The notes below the pieces were generated by a model that saw only the letters and a program-made list of their open reading frames with translations, was not told where the DNA came from and made no database searches. A stretch of 64,000 nucleotides of DNA from an uncultured Desulfobacteraceae bacterium (GTDB lineage: Bacteria > Desulfobacterota > Desulfobacteria > Desulfobacterales > UBA5852). A program made the position numbers and the translations under genes. This document shows positions 16,958 to 25,378 of this stretch, in pieces. The first letter of the stretch is position 1. Each line of letters starts with the position of its first letter. The DNA lies in NCBI GenBank assembly GCA_913060875.1, contig CAJXSL010000019.1, forward strand, positions 1 through 64,000. The letters run 5' to 3'.

Positions 16958-17085
16958 GCTGAAAGGAAAAACCTACATTCCTATTAATTTTAGGCCTTCC
17001 CCACAGCCTACAGCCTAAACCCCTACCGCCTGATCTGTAACGATCTGTGTTCATCCGTGCCCCTTTCCACTATTCAAACCAGGTT
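16958..17085. repeat. Intergenic repeat modules B, C and D
   Basis: Successive gctgaaaggaaaaacc (B), ccacagcctacagcctaaac (C) and gatctgtgttcatccgtg (D) words in the order seen elsewhere in the window. Confidence 0.55.
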
Positions 17086-17090
17086 GTCGG

Positions 17091-17120
17091 TTGTCAACAT
17101 TATGAAAATCAGTGTATACA
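17091..17120 (+). promoter_or_regulatory. Promoter of the intact Fn3 gene
   Basis: TTGTCA-N18-TATACA, duplicated from or with the copy at 16062-16091; 92 bases before the ATG. Confidence 0.5.
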
Positions 17121-17212
17121 ATTGATAACCTAATACCGTTGTTTATCGGTGGGGGAAATCCTCATTTCACCGATCCGATGAAAAAAATTGGCTTTCTGAA
17201 GGGAACACGGGC

Positions 17213-17566
17213 ATGGGAAAAAACCGGGGAATGATGGCCGTTGGCGTGATATGGGCTTTGGCAGCCTTTTTTTTCATCCCAGCTTTACTTTCAGCAGAAA
17301 CGCTCGTCTGGGATGCCAGTTCCGGGACCGTGGACGGGTATCATGTCTATTATGGGACAACACCAAGCGATCAATCCAACTACCGTGATGTGGGTAATGT
17401 CACCCAACTGGATATAAACAACCTGCCACTCTCCGAGGGTGTAACCTACTATCTTTCCGTATCCGCCTACAATGAGGCCGGCGAAAGCCCGCCGTGTGCG
17501 CCGGTGGTGTTCACACCGGGCGACAATACGCCGCCCATACCGCCTGTGGGGCTGACGACTGAGTGA
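17213..17566 (+). CDS. Small secreted Fn3-domain protein
   Basis: A 117-residue protein with a signal peptide (MGKNRGMMAVGVIWALAA, ending LLSA) and one Fn3 domain (TLVWDASSGTVDGYHVYYG, YYLSVSAYNEAGESPPCAPV). It stops after a proline-rich PPIPPVGLTTE tail. The same stop occurs in the adjacent pseudogene, so the short length is genuine and not a truncation. The longer paralogue at 14957 carries an extra C-terminal domain. Predicted extracellular; partner unknown. AAGGGA precedes the start. Two conserved Cys-region residues (PPCAP) are shared by all copies. Confidence 0.65.
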   Translation: MGKNRGMMAVGVIWALAAFFFIPALLSAETLVWDASSGTVDGYHVYYGTTPSDQSNYRDVGNVTQLDINNLPLSEGVTYYLSVSAYNEAGESPPCAPVVFTPGDNTPPIPPVGLTTE

Positions 17567-17579
17567 GAAAGGCAGGATA

Positions 17580-17642
17580 TTAGCCCGAATATTTGCATAA
17601 AATTTATTGTGTGGAAAAAATTTCATGAAATATCCGGGTTAG
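17580..17642 (-). mobile_element. 62-bp deletion derivative of the MITE-like element
   Basis: Read on the minus strand it begins CTAACCCGGATATTTCATG, continues through about 45 bases of the left end of the 262-bp element, and ends ATATTCGGGCTAA. Both terminal repeats are kept and the interior is lost. It sits just after the Fn3 stop codon; the equivalent place behind the pseudogene lacks it, so it inserted after the duplication or was lost there. Confidence 0.65.
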
Positions 17643-18000
17643 GCTGTAGACTGATAGGCTACAGGAAAGGTGAAAAGGATGACCTGCGGTTTAAACGGTT
17701 TTCTACAGCCTATAGCCTAAACACCTACAGCCTGATCTGCCTTTAAAGACATTTTTCACCATGAAGAGCATGAAGGACTTGAAGGGGTAAAATCGAAAAC
17801 AAACAAATTACACCACGAAGGACGCGAAGAGGCACGAAGGGAAACAGAAGCGCCAAGCTGAAAGGGAAAAACCTCAAATAATTTTACCACGAAGGGCACG
17901 AAGAACACGAAGCAATAACTACAGGGCCTGGAAAATTCTCGCGGAGCGATTTCATCTGTGTGTATCTGTGTTCATCTGTGGCACTTTCTTTTCTAGCCGG
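17643..18000. repeat. Composite intergenic repeat modules before rmlA
   Basis: Contains C (cctacagcctatagcctaaa), A (accatgaagagcatgaagg and accacgaaggacgcgaag), B (cgccaagctgaaaggg), another A and a D' (gtgtgtatctgtgttcatc) module. No coding signal in about 360 bases. Confidence 0.6.
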
Positions 18001-18008
18001 AGAATTAA

Positions 18009-18890
18009 ATGAAAAAATACAAAGGCATCATTCTGGCCGGCGGGTCCGGTACCCGCTTGTTTCCGATTACGAGTGTGGTCTGTAAACAGCTGCTGCCGGT
18101 TTACGACAAACCCATGATCTACTACCCATTGTCGGTCCTCATGCTGGCCGGCATCCGCGATATCCTGATCATCTCGACACCCGAGGACCGACCCAAGTAC
18201 CAGGCCCTTTTTGACGACGGATCCCGGTTTGGCCTGCAAATTTCTTATGCGGTGCAGCCCCGGCCGGAAGGCCTGGCCCAGGCCTTCATCATCGGCCGTG
18301 AACACATCGGAGACGATAATGTCTGCCTGATTCTGGGGGATAATATCTTTTTTGGATACGGTTTTTCCGCGATTCTGGAACGCGCCACACAAATGGAAAC
18401 CGGCGGGTTGGTTTTCGGGTACTGGGTAAGGGACCCGGAACGCTATGGTGTGGTGGAATTTGACCATGGCGGCAAGGTGCTCAGCATCGAGGAAAAACCG
18501 CAGCAGCCCAAATCCAATTATGCGGTACCCGGCCTCTATTTTTTTGACAACCGGGTGGCCGATATCGCCGCCGCTGTCAAACCGTCACCACGCGGGGAGT
18601 TGGAGATTACAGAAGTCATCGATGCTTACCTAAAAATGGAGGCGTTGCGCGTGGAAACCATGGGACGCGGCTACGCCTGGCTGGATGCCGGTACACACGA
18701 ATCCTTGCTGGATGCCTCCAACTTCATCGAAACGATCCAAAAACGCCAGGGCCAGAAAATAGGCTGCATCGAGGAAGTTGCCTTTCGCAAAGGGTTCATC
18801 GACCGAACGCAGCTCATTGAACTGGCCGGCCCCTACATGAAAAATGATTATGGCAAGTATTTGGTTGAGTTGGCGAACGGGATGCCGTGA
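18009..18890 (+). CDS. rmlA: Glucose-1-phosphate thymidylyltransferase
   Basis: A 293-residue enzyme making dTDP-glucose from dTTP and glucose-1-phosphate, the first step of dTDP-L-rhamnose synthesis. The nucleotide loop [11 protein letters not shown] begins at residue 11, followed by [16 protein letters not shown]. Other signatures are GLAQAF, LGDNIF and [13 protein letters not shown]. Full length for RmlA. ATG 18009 follows GGAG. rmlC and rmlD follow on the same strand after a 225-base gap; rmlB is beyond them on the opposite strand. Confidence 0.95.
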   Translation: MKKYKGIILAGGSGTRLFPITSVVCKQLLPVYDKPMIYYPLSVLMLAGIRDILIISTPEDRPKYQALFDDGSRFGLQISYAVQPRPEGLAQAFIIGREHIGDDNVCLILGDNIFFGYGFSAILERATQMETGGLVFGYWVRDPERYGVVEFDHGGKVLSIEEKPQQPKSNYAVPGLYFFDNRVADIAAAVKPSPRGELEITEVIDAYLKMEALRVETMGRGYAWLDAGTHESLLDASNFIETIQKRQGQKIGCIEEVAFRKGFIDRTQLIELAGPYMKNDYGKYLVELANGMP

Positions 18891-18964
18891 CACGGATCGG
18901 CCAATGCAGTCGTTTACTGTATCGGCCAGTCAAGTGTAATCCGCTGCTGTTCTGTGAGATGAGG

Positions 18965-19095
18965 TATTCCAAGGGTTCATGGATCCGAGGGGTCGAGGGG
19001 TCAAGGGAAAAACATTTTTTCACAGAGTTCGGCATTGCCAATGAGAGGCCATTTTTTGGCCCCTTGGCCCCTGGAATCCTTGGCACCTTTTTTTT
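18965..19095. repeat. Inverted G-rich/C-rich repeat between rmlA and rmlC
   Basis: The words gaggggtcgaggggtcaagg (from about 18988) are mirrored by ccccttggcccctggaatcc at about 19059-19079, giving a large imperfect hairpin. It resembles the ggttcgagg-type repeats near the four-helix-bundle gene. Confidence 0.45.
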
Positions 19096-19115
19096 CAAAT
19101 AACCAGGAGCGTCGT

Positions 19116-19676
19116 ATGAAAGTAAGTCCCACGGCAATACCGGATGTTTTGCTGATCGAGCCCGCTGTATTCGGTGACAGCCGAGGTTTCTTCCTTGAAA
19201 CCTACCATGGCACCCGCTATCGTGAGAATGGCATTCCGTCCGACTTTGTGCAGGACAACCTGTCATTCTCCCAAAAAAACGTCTTGCGCGGACTCCATTA
19301 TCAATGGCCCCACCCGCAGGCCAAGCTCGTACAGGTTCTGGAAGGGGAAGTCCTGGATGTAGCCGTCGACATCCGCCGGGGCTCTCCCACCTTCGGGGAA
19401 AGTGTTCATCGGGTATTGTCATCCGACAACAAGCACCAGTTGTTCATACCGAAAGGCTTTGCTCACGGCTTTTTTGTCATGAGCGAAACCGCCTTGTTTA
19501 TGTACAAATGCTCGGGCTACTACAATCAATCCGCGGAAAAAGGCATCCTTTATTCCGACCCGGACCTTGCTATCGACTGGCCCGATGGGACACCGACACT
19601 ATCCGCAAAGGATGCGGTTTTCCCTCGCCTTAAGGATCTGCCGGAAGAAGACTTGCCGCCCTACGAGCTGCCATAA
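19116..19676 (+). CDS. rmlC: dTDP-4-dehydrorhamnose 3,5-epimerase
   Basis: A 186-residue cupin-fold epimerase, third enzyme of dTDP-L-rhamnose synthesis. GDSRGFFLETY, NVLRGLHYQWP (catalytic His region) and IPKGFAHGFFVMSE are the RmlC signatures, with the conserved Tyr in MYKCSGYYNQ. The ATG at 19116 has AGGAG upstream and gives the standard length; an in-frame Met 81 bases earlier would add a repeat-encoded tail. Its stop overlaps the rmlD start by one base (TAATG), so the two are translationally coupled. Confidence 0.95.
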   Translation: MKVSPTAIPDVLLIEPAVFGDSRGFFLETYHGTRYRENGIPSDFVQDNLSFSQKNVLRGLHYQWPHPQAKLVQVLEGEVLDVAVDIRRGSPTFGESVHRVLSSDNKHQLFIPKGFAHGFFVMSETALFMYKCSGYYNQSAEKGILYSDPDLAIDWPDGTPTLSAKDAVFPRLKDLPEEDLPPYELP

Positions 19677-20569
19677 TGAAAAGGATCGCAATCATAGGGG
19701 CCAACGGACAACTGGGCTCGGCCTTAGAAAACCAGTTCCGAGCCACCCCCTTCAACATCGCTTTGGCCCGACGCCCCGAAGTTGACCTGGCGGATGTGGC
19801 ATCAATAAAGGGATTTATTGCCGGCTGCGAACCGTCGATAGTGATCAACGCGGCCGCCTACACCGCAGTGGATAACGCCGAATCCGATCCGGAAAACGCC
19901 TATGCCGTCAACGCGTCAGGTCCCGCTCATCTGGCTGAAATCTGCCGCTCGCTGAGAATCCCCCTGGTTCACTATTCCACCGACTATGTTTTCGACGGCA
20001 GCAAGTCCGGGGCTTATGATGAAACCGATCCGGTGTCTCCGGTGGGTGTCTACGGCAAAAGCAAATCGGCTGGCGAAGAAAAAATCCGCGCCATCCTGCC
20101 CCGCCACATCATCATCCGCACATCATGGCTTTACGGCCTGCACGGCAACAACTTCGTCAAGACCATGTTGAAATTGGGGCAAACCCATGAGACGCTAAGG
20201 GTGGTTTCCGATCAACAGGGCTGTCCCACCTTTGCCGGGGATTTGGCCGCGGCAGCCTTGCAGATCGTGGGCAGTGTGTTCTCAGGGGAAAACGAAATCT
20301 GGGGCACCTACCACTATGCCAACACGGGCGCCACCTCATGGCATGGATTTGCAGCCGAGATTTTCCGGCTGGCGGCCCAAATTCCATCTTACAAAATGGC
20401 CTGCCAGGCCATAGACCCGATTCCCACCGCCGAATACCCCACCCCGGCCCGCAGGCCCCCCAACTCGGTTCTGGACTGCAGCAAGATCCGGAAAACATTC
20501 GGCATTGAGATCCCCCATTGGAAGGAAAGCTTGGCGGGGGTTATGCCGGAAATGGTGTCGAGATTTTAG
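19676..20569 (+). CDS. rmlD: dTDP-4-dehydrorhamnose reductase
   Basis: A 297-residue NAD(P)H-dependent extended SDR, last step of dTDP-L-rhamnose synthesis. The N-terminal GANGQLG loop starts at residue 8. HYSTDYVFDG, YGKSK (YxxxK) and RTSWLYG follow in the usual order. It starts within the rmlC stop codon (TAATG). Repeat modules follow its stop, and no rmlB is found in the same direction. Confidence 0.95.
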   Translation: MKRIAIIGANGQLGSALENQFRATPFNIALARRPEVDLADVASIKGFIAGCEPSIVINAAAYTAVDNAESDPENAYAVNASGPAHLAEICRSLRIPLVHYSTDYVFDGSKSGAYDETDPVSPVGVYGKSKSAGEEKIRAILPRHIIIRTSWLYGLHGNNFVKTMLKLGQTHETLRVVSDQQGCPTFAGDLAAAALQIVGSVFSGENEIWGTYHYANTGATSWHGFAAEIFRLAAQIPSYKMACQAIDPIPTAEYPTPARRPPNSVLDCSKIRKTFGIEIPHWKESLAGVMPEMVSRF

Positions 20570-20574
20570 AAGGT

Positions 20575-20735
20575 AAACCGATTGGACACAGATAAACACG
20601 GATAAAAACGGTTATTGCAAAAAAACTATAACCATGAAGGAAAACAGCAGCGCCAAGCTCAAAGCGTCAAGCTGAAAGGGACAACCCACGTTGTCCTATC
20701 CGTAACACGTGTCACAACGAAGGACACGAAGAGGC
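20575..20735. repeat. Repeat modules D, A and B downstream of rmlD
   Basis: ggacacagataaacacgg (D), accatgaaggaaaacagc and caacgaaggacacgaag (A), cgccaagctcaaagcgtcaa (B). The last A copy runs into the 3' end of the brnA gene, which lies on the minus strand. Confidence 0.55.
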
Positions 20736-20978
20736 ACGCAACTCCTCCCGCACAACTCGGCGGAGAATCTCTTCAAGAGGCTGGTCTTGATGTTCAATGT
20801 GTTTTCTAAGCGCGTCATTGAGCATCGACTGGTAATTCCCCCCACCTTGTTCCTCAACTTTAGAACGGAACCAATCGACAATATCTCGGTCGAGTCTGAT
20901 CGTTATCCGAATTTTATTCCCCGCTTGAGGGAGCACGGCACCACGCTTGCCTTTGCTGAAATCATATTTCGCTTTCAT
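20712..20978 (-). CDS. brnA: BrnA-like antitoxin
   Basis: An 88-residue ribbon-helix-helix type antitoxin. The core NKIRITIRLDRDIVDWFRSKVEEQGGGNYQSMLNDALRKHI (residues 21-61) matches BrnA, which binds operator DNA and neutralises the BrnT RNase. Its start overlaps the 3' end of the brnT remnant, the normal brnT-brnA order. The C-terminal tail (EELRASSCPSL) is partly encoded by an A-type repeat. Because brnT is broken, this is probably an orphan antitoxin. Confidence 0.7.
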   Translation of the reverse strand: MKAKYDFSKGKRGAVLPQAGNKIRITIRLDRDIVDWFRSKVEEQGGGNYQSMLNDALRKHIEHQDQPLEEILRRVVREELRASSCPSL

Positions 20979-21180
20979 ATTGTCTTACCTCACTACGCAC
21001 AGCTTTACGTGCTGAAATAATACGAATATTATCGCCACGCCATGTGTAGACCACTACTAAAATGCGACCAAAAGCATCCATACCTAACAGAGGCCTCCAA
21101 CTATGCGAGAGGAAAATCACTATAGGCCCCGAAGTGGGCCCGATCTCCCTACCAAAACGTTGGCAGAATTGGTGGCTCCC
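20962..21180 (-). pseudogene. brnT: Truncated brnT toxin remnant
   Basis: Only the C-terminal half is BrnT-like: LGMDAFGRILVVVYTWRGDN, then IRIISARKA and EVRQYE. Upstream, the frame loses resemblance, and the sequence ends at the rmlB stop codon at 21183 on the same strand. The N-terminal half, with the usual heat-loop residues and the KHG motif, is missing or frameshifted. A break at the junction with rmlB is the simplest reading. Intact BrnT is a ribosome-independent RNase of about 90 residues. Confidence 0.6.
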
Positions 21181-21182
21181 AG

Positions 21183-22250
21183 TTACGCTCTCTCGTCGTA
21201 GTTCTGATCGATCCATTTCAAATATTCACCGGTCCGGATGCTCTCGACCCAGTCCTGGTTTTCGAAATACCAATCCACGGTTTTGGCAAGGGCTGTCTTG
21301 AAATCGTGTTGGGGGGTCCAGCCCAGTTCGCTGCGGATTTTAGTGGAATCGATGGCATAACGCCTGTCATGGCCGGGGCGGTCTTTGACGAAATGGATCA
21401 ATCGAGAGCTAGACGTTTCCCCTTGCCGCCCCAGCTTGGCATCGAGCAGGCTGCAGAGCAGGTTCACCACGTCGATATTCCGCATCTCCTCCCCACCGCC
21501 GATGTTGTAGGTTTCGCCGTTTTGCCCTTCGGTGAGAACCGTCAACAGGGCGTCGCAATGGTCCCGCACGAACAACCAGTCCCGCACGTTTTTGCCGTCG
21601 CCGTAAACCGGCAGGGGCTTTTCCTCCTGGATGTTCAGGATCATCAATGGAATGAGCTTTTCGGGAAACTGGTAGGGCCCGTAATTGTTGGAGCAATTGG
21701 TAATGACCGCGGGGAAACCGTAGGTCCGGTAGTAGGCCTTGGCCAGGTGGTCGGAACCGGCCTTGGAGGCGGAATAGGGGCTCGAGGGATCATACGGGGT
21801 CGTTTCCTTGAAATAGCCCTCAGGACCAAGGCTGCCGTAGACTTCGTCCGTGGAAACGTGCAGGAACTTGAAGTTTGGCCGTTCGCTACTGGATTCCCAA
21901 TAGGACCGGGCCGCCTCCAAAAGCTGATAGGTGCCCACGATGTTGGTTTCGATAAAAGCGCCGGGTCCGTAAATGGATCGATCGACGTGGGATTCGGCCG
22001 CAAAATGCACCACCGCCTCGAATTTTTCCGTTTTGAAAAGATTGTGCAGCAATTCACTGTCTTTAATATCCCCCTGGACGAAACGATACCGGTCAGGGTG
22101 TTCGCTTTCGATGTCCAGGAGATTTCTGGGATTGCCGGCATAGGTCAGGAGATCCAGGTTCACCACTTCCCACCCCGGTTTCTTGTCAAAGACGGTGCGA
22201 ATAAAATTCGTGCCGATAAAGCCTGCGCCCCCGGTTACCAACAGTTTCAT
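21183..22250 (-). CDS. rmlB: dTDP-glucose 4,6-dehydratase
   Basis: A 355-residue NAD-dependent extended SDR, second step of dTDP-L-rhamnose synthesis. TGGAGFIG starts at residue 6; HFAAESHVDRS, STDEVYG and YSASKAGSDHL (YxxxK) are all present, as is NNYGPYQFPEKLIP. It is opposite in strand to rmlA, rmlC and rmlD and separated from them by the brnTA remnant and repeats. An inversion or separate insertion has evidently split the usual rmlBDAC group. Full length. Confidence 0.95.
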   Translation of the reverse strand: MKLLVTGGAGFIGTNFIRTVFDKKPGWEVVNLDLLTYAGNPRNLLDIESEHPDRYRFVQGDIKDSELLHNLFKTEKFEAVVHFAAESHVDRSIYGPGAFIETNIVGTYQLLEAARSYWESSSERPNFKFLHVSTDEVYGSLGPEGYFKETTPYDPSSPYSASKAGSDHLAKAYYRTYGFPAVITNCSNNYGPYQFPEKLIPLMILNIQEEKPLPVYGDGKNVRDWLFVRDHCDALLTVLTEGQNGETYNIGGGEEMRNIDVVNLLCSLLDAKLGRQGETSSSRLIHFVKDRPGHDRRYAIDSTKIRSELGWTPQHDFKTALAKTVDWYFENQDWVESIRTGEYLKWIDQNYDERA

Positions 22251-22289
22251 ATCCTATTTCCTTTCCTGTGGCCGTCACGGCGAAAGAAC

Positions 22290-22800
22290 CCAATAAGTAG
22301 CCACTGATTTTCACAGATGGTCACGGATATAACAACAGGAGGCCAACATATCAATCCGTGGTTTTCCAGGGCAAGGAGGGATTTTACCATGAAGAGAAAA
22401 AAGAGCGTCAAGCTGAAAGGGAAAAACCGAAACAAGTTTCACCACGAAGCACACGAAGGGCCACGAAGGTAAAAAAGCGTCAAGCCGAAAGGGATAGCCA
22501 CAGTACTCATAGTTGCTGGTTTTCCCTACAGCCTGATCCGTGGTTATCCGTGTTCATCTGTGTCCAAATAATTTTTACCATGAAGTTCATGAAGGACATG
22601 AAGGGGTAGAAGGGGTAATGAAAGCGCCAAGCTCAAAGCGTCAAGCTGAAATGTTAAACCCACAACCAAAAAGATTATACATCGGTTTTGCAGTTCCTTT
22701 CAGCTTTCAGCTTGACGCTTCTCCCACAATCTGTGTGTATCTGTGTTCATCCGTGGCTAAAAACAGCTGTTCATCACGAAGGATGACAGCAAACAAAGGC
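22290..22800. repeat. Composite intergenic repeat array between rmlB and the toxin gene
   Basis: About 500 bases of modules A-B-C-D with no gene. The 22440-22550 part is nearly identical to 25621-25733, and the 22620-22740 part is nearly identical to 37267-37387. A and B modules are followed by their mirror images (ctttcagcttgacgcttc), giving large potential hairpins. Confidence 0.65.
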
Positions 22801-22807
22801 ATCGGGC

Positions 22808-23134
22808 TCAGGCCTGCAATAGCCTTCGTTGCAGCAATGTTTGCATATCGCGGCGACCATCGGCGATCACCATTACGTATACATTTTCGTCCACGATCCT
22901 ATAAATGATGCGGTAAGGTTTGAAGAAAATCTCACGGTACTCGCGAAGCACAATGGCCAAGAGTTCCTTGGGGTAGGCTCCTCGTTCCGGGTTTTCAGAA
23001 AGGCTGGAAAAAGCCTTCTCGATTTGATCGAGGACATAATCGGCTTTGCCCGGCACGTCGTGCCATTCGATGTAATCATACAAATCTTCCAGGTCGCGCG
23101 CGGCATCTTTGGTCAGGAACACTTGGGAAGACAT
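22808..23134 (-). CDS. ParE/RelE-family toxin
   Basis: A 108-residue protein with the ParE/RelE fold pattern: an N-terminal helix pair (AARDLEDLYDYIEWHDVPGKADYVLDQI) and the strand region PERGAYPKELLAI...REIFFKPYRIIYRIV, with an RRD motif near the C-terminus. Such toxins inhibit gyrase (ParE) or cut ribosome-bound mRNA (RelE); the C-terminal pattern is closer to ParE. The Phd-like antitoxin gene lies upstream on the same strand but is separated by 145 bases of degenerate repeat element instead of the usual overlap. No good Shine-Dalgarno precedes the ATG, so toxin translation may be weak. Confidence 0.75.
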   Translation of the reverse strand: MSSQVFLTKDAARDLEDLYDYIEWHDVPGKADYVLDQIEKAFSSLSENPERGAYPKELLAIVLREYREIFFKPYRIIYRIVDENVYVMVIADGRRDMQTLLQRRLLQA

Positions 23135-23285
23135 TCGTCCGGATCTTTCATGAACATTTTGTTGCCAATTTATTTCGAGGGATGGACTCAGTGGCTCAAA
23201 TGAAAGTTACAGTCAAGAGGCCTGGCAACACTTTGTGACCAATGCCAATGAACACATCAGGCGCGTGAAATATACGTGTTACCCG
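23135..23285 (+). mobile_element. Degenerate MITE-like element splitting a toxin-antitoxin operon
   Basis: The left part (gtccggatctttcatgaaca) and right part (ggcgcgtgaaatatacgtgt) resemble the ends of the 262-bp element, and ccaatgaacacatcagg recalls its internal stem. It fills the whole gap between antitoxin and toxin, and its right end contributes the antitoxin stop codon. Confidence 0.5.
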
Positions 23286-23554
23286 CGCCTGCTCCGGTCG
23301 CGAATTCGGCGAACCACATCCCCCGCAGGCTGGACTTCGCCCTTTTCGATCTGACGCGTGCCGAGCGCCAGAATTTTCAGGAGAGCCATGGTCTCCTGTG
23401 TTTGCTCATAGCTTTCGATGTCCTGTATCACGACCTTGGCTTCGCCATTTTGGGTGATGACCAGGGGTTCACCCTGCTTTGCCAAGCCACGTATGATCTC
23501 CGCAGCATGGGCTTTCAGATAACTGATTGGTTTGATTTGACGCGATAGTTTCAT
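23279..23554 (-). CDS. Phd/YefM-type antitoxin
   Basis: A 91-residue protein starting MKLSRQIKPISYLKAHAAEI, with GEPLVITQNGEAKVVIQDIESYEQ, the standard Phd/YefM dimerisation and DNA-binding region. The C-terminal part (ALLKILALGTRQIEKGEVQPAGDVVRRIR) is the flexible toxin-binding segment. Antitoxin precedes toxin, as in Phd/Doc and YefM/YoeB operons. The upstream Met 8 codons earlier is less likely because it lies in poorly conserved sequence. The TAA stop falls within the end of the degenerate repeat element. Confidence 0.8.
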   Translation of the reverse strand: MKLSRQIKPISYLKAHAAEIIRGLAKQGEPLVITQNGEAKVVIQDIESYEQTQETMALLKILALGTRQIEKGEVQPAGDVVRRIRDRSRRG

Positions 23555-23611
23555 ATCTATCCTCCGAATATAGACCAAATTTAGTCCTCATACAGGTCGA
23601 TTGTCAATCTG

Positions 23612-23875
23612 TTTAACCCGAACCTTTCATGAAATTTTTTCTAAGCAATAAATTTTATGCAAGTTTTCAGGGGTATCAAAGCTATTCGGGGTATGATTTT
23701 CGGGTGACAATTTGTGCCCCTGGCCGATTTCCAAAATTATCGAAAAAATTTCACCCTGCGGGCGCGCCCGAGATGCCCATTGGCGGCGTTATCAGACACT
23801 TGCGGTCCAGGCGTACAGCGGCGTCCCTGATGCCTTGCCAATGAACATCTCGAACGCGTGAAATATCCGGGTTAA
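23612..23875 (+). mobile_element. MITE-like 262-bp element, copy 2
   Basis: Left end TTAACCCGAACCTTTCATG (23612-23630) and right end CGTGAAATATCCGGGTTAA (23857-23875) are 19-base imperfect inverted repeats. The internal outer stem CGAGATGCCCATTGG/CCAATGAACATCTCG is kept; the inner ATCAG stem is partly mismatched. No coding capacity. Confidence 0.75.
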
Positions 23876-24139
23876 TGCCTGATCTGTTGCTAAAAACAAC
23901 TTTTTACAATGAAGGGCATGAAGGACTTGAAGAGGTAATGAAAGCACCAAGCTCAAAGCGTCAAGCTGAAAGGAAAAACCCACAGCCCTGTTTGTTTTCT
24001 GCTTTCCCTACAGCCTAAACACCTACAGCCTTATCAGTGACAATCCGTGTTCATCTGTGTCCAAATAATTTTTTCCATGAAGTGCTTGAATGGCATGGAG
24101 GAAAAAAGAAACGCCAAGCTCAAAAACAAACTGAAAGGG
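23876..24139. repeat. Intergenic repeat modules A, B, C, D, A, B
   Basis: Modules follow in order: A (acaatgaagggcatgaagg), B (caagctcaaagcgtcaagct), C (ccctacagcctaaacaccta), D (aatccgtgttcatctgtgtc), then A and B again, ending at the stop codon of the ATPase gene. Confidence 0.6.
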
Positions 24140-25378
24140 TCATAGGTAATGCACTGGGATTTGAATGATTTTGTCGGTAACGCGTTCCACCCGCGGGGCC
24201 CGATTTACGAGAATGCCAAAGGGGCATTGCCTATCGTTTAAAAAAACCTCCAGACTGCGCAGGGAATACCGTTTGATGACCGAACTTAGCTTGATCTCGA
24301 TCGGCACAATCCCAAATGGTCCCTCAACAACCAGATCCACTTCGGACTTATCAATGGTCCTGTAGTAACAAAATTCAAGCCCCGCCGTCATGGTCGCCTG
24401 GAGGCCACGAATGAATTCTTCAATGACAAAACTTTCGAAGGAAAAACCGGCCACCGGATGCAACAAAAGTTGATCAAGCTCCCCTATTTTGAGAAAAAAA
24501 TGCAACAGTCCCTGATCCCTGAAAAAACCTTTGGGGGCTTTCTGGACTTTTTTGAGTGAATCCCGTGAATAGGGCGGCAGGTTTCGCCAGATAAAGGTGT
24601 GATGAATGATATCAAGGTAGTCTTTGACGGTTGAGACGCTGATCTCAAGCGCTCGGGCCATTTCACTCATGTTGAGCTGGTGGCCTGAAAACTGGGCCAG
24701 CAGCGTGAGAAAACGTCTGAAATTATGAATTTTCAATTTGGGAAAAAGGGCTCTGATATCCCGGGCAATGTAATTAGCGATGTAATTTTCCTGCCATTGC
24801 GGTAAAAAATCCGGATGGCGGTCACTTTCGATCAAAGCTTCCGGAAAGCCTCCCTGAAACCAGACGTGCGCGCTTTGAGAGGGTTCGACAACGGGTTTCA
24901 GTCGGACGAACTCCTCTACAGGCGTATTGCCGGCAGTTATGAAGCCATAAAGCTCCGAAATTTCCTTTTCGTAGAACTCCCCCTGCTTGAATGGCCCCAT
25001 TTCAACGGTGGCGATTCTTCCGGCAAGGCTTTCCGTAATGGCTTTAACAATATTGGGGGAACTGGATCCGGTCAGCAGAAACCGCCCTTTTTGCCCGCGG
25101 TCAGCATCGATGACGCCTCGTAAAACCCGAAAAAGATCCGGATACTGCTGGGCCTCGTCAATCACGAGGCTATCGTGATGGACAGCAAAAAAAGCCGCCG
25201 GATCATCACTGATCAACTGGTAATCGCCAGGGTTTTCAAGATCATAATAACGCCATTCCGGGCGCAGATCTTTCGCCAAAGTCGATTTGCCGCATTGCCT
25301 TGCACCGATAATGGCAACAGCGGGAAACATTTCCAGCAAACGATTGATTTTATTTTTGAGGTATCGATTTTTAACCAT
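24140..25378 (-). CDS. DUF4143-family AAA ATPase
   Basis: A 412-residue ATPase with Walker A IIGARQCGKST near residues 20-30, Walker B SLVIDEAQ near 70-77 and the LLTGSSS sensor-1 segment. The C-terminal DUF4143 domain has YLDIIHHTFIWRNLPPYS and the PD-(D/E)XK-like FCYYRTIDKSEVDLVVEGPFGIVPIEIKLS. These proteins are widespread in mobile, accessory parts of genomes, and their role is not established. The DVI-type end with a D...E-x-K pattern suggests nuclease ancestry. The start codon lies inside a 14-bp perfect inverted repeat, suggesting tight control. It is surrounded on both sides by repeat arrays. Confidence 0.8.
   Translation of the reverse strand: MVKNRYLKNKINRLLEMFPAVAIIGARQCGKSTLAKDLRPEWRYYDLENPGDYQLISDDPAAFFAVHHDSLVIDEAQQYPDLFRVLRGVIDADRGQKGRFLLTGSSSPNIVKAITESLAGRIATVEMGPFKQGEFYEKEISELYGFITAGNTPVEEFVRLKPVVEPSQSAHVWFQGGFPEALIESDRHPDFLPQWQENYIANYIARDIRALFPKLKIHNFRRFLTLLAQFSGHQLNMSEMARALEISVSTVKDYLDIIHHTFIWRNLPPYSRDSLKKVQKAPKGFFRDQGLLHFFLKIGELDQLLLHPVAGFSFESFVIEEFIRGLQATMTAGLEFCYYRTIDKSEVDLVVEGPFGIVPIEIKLSSVIKRYSLRSLEVFLNDRQCPFGILVNRAPRVERVTDKIIQIPVHYL

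Noticed and set aside
21306-22307. Long open frame antisense to rmlB
   Set aside because: Shadow of the well-supported rmlB gene; valine/glycine-rich low-complexity composition typical of antisense reading of GC-rich genes.
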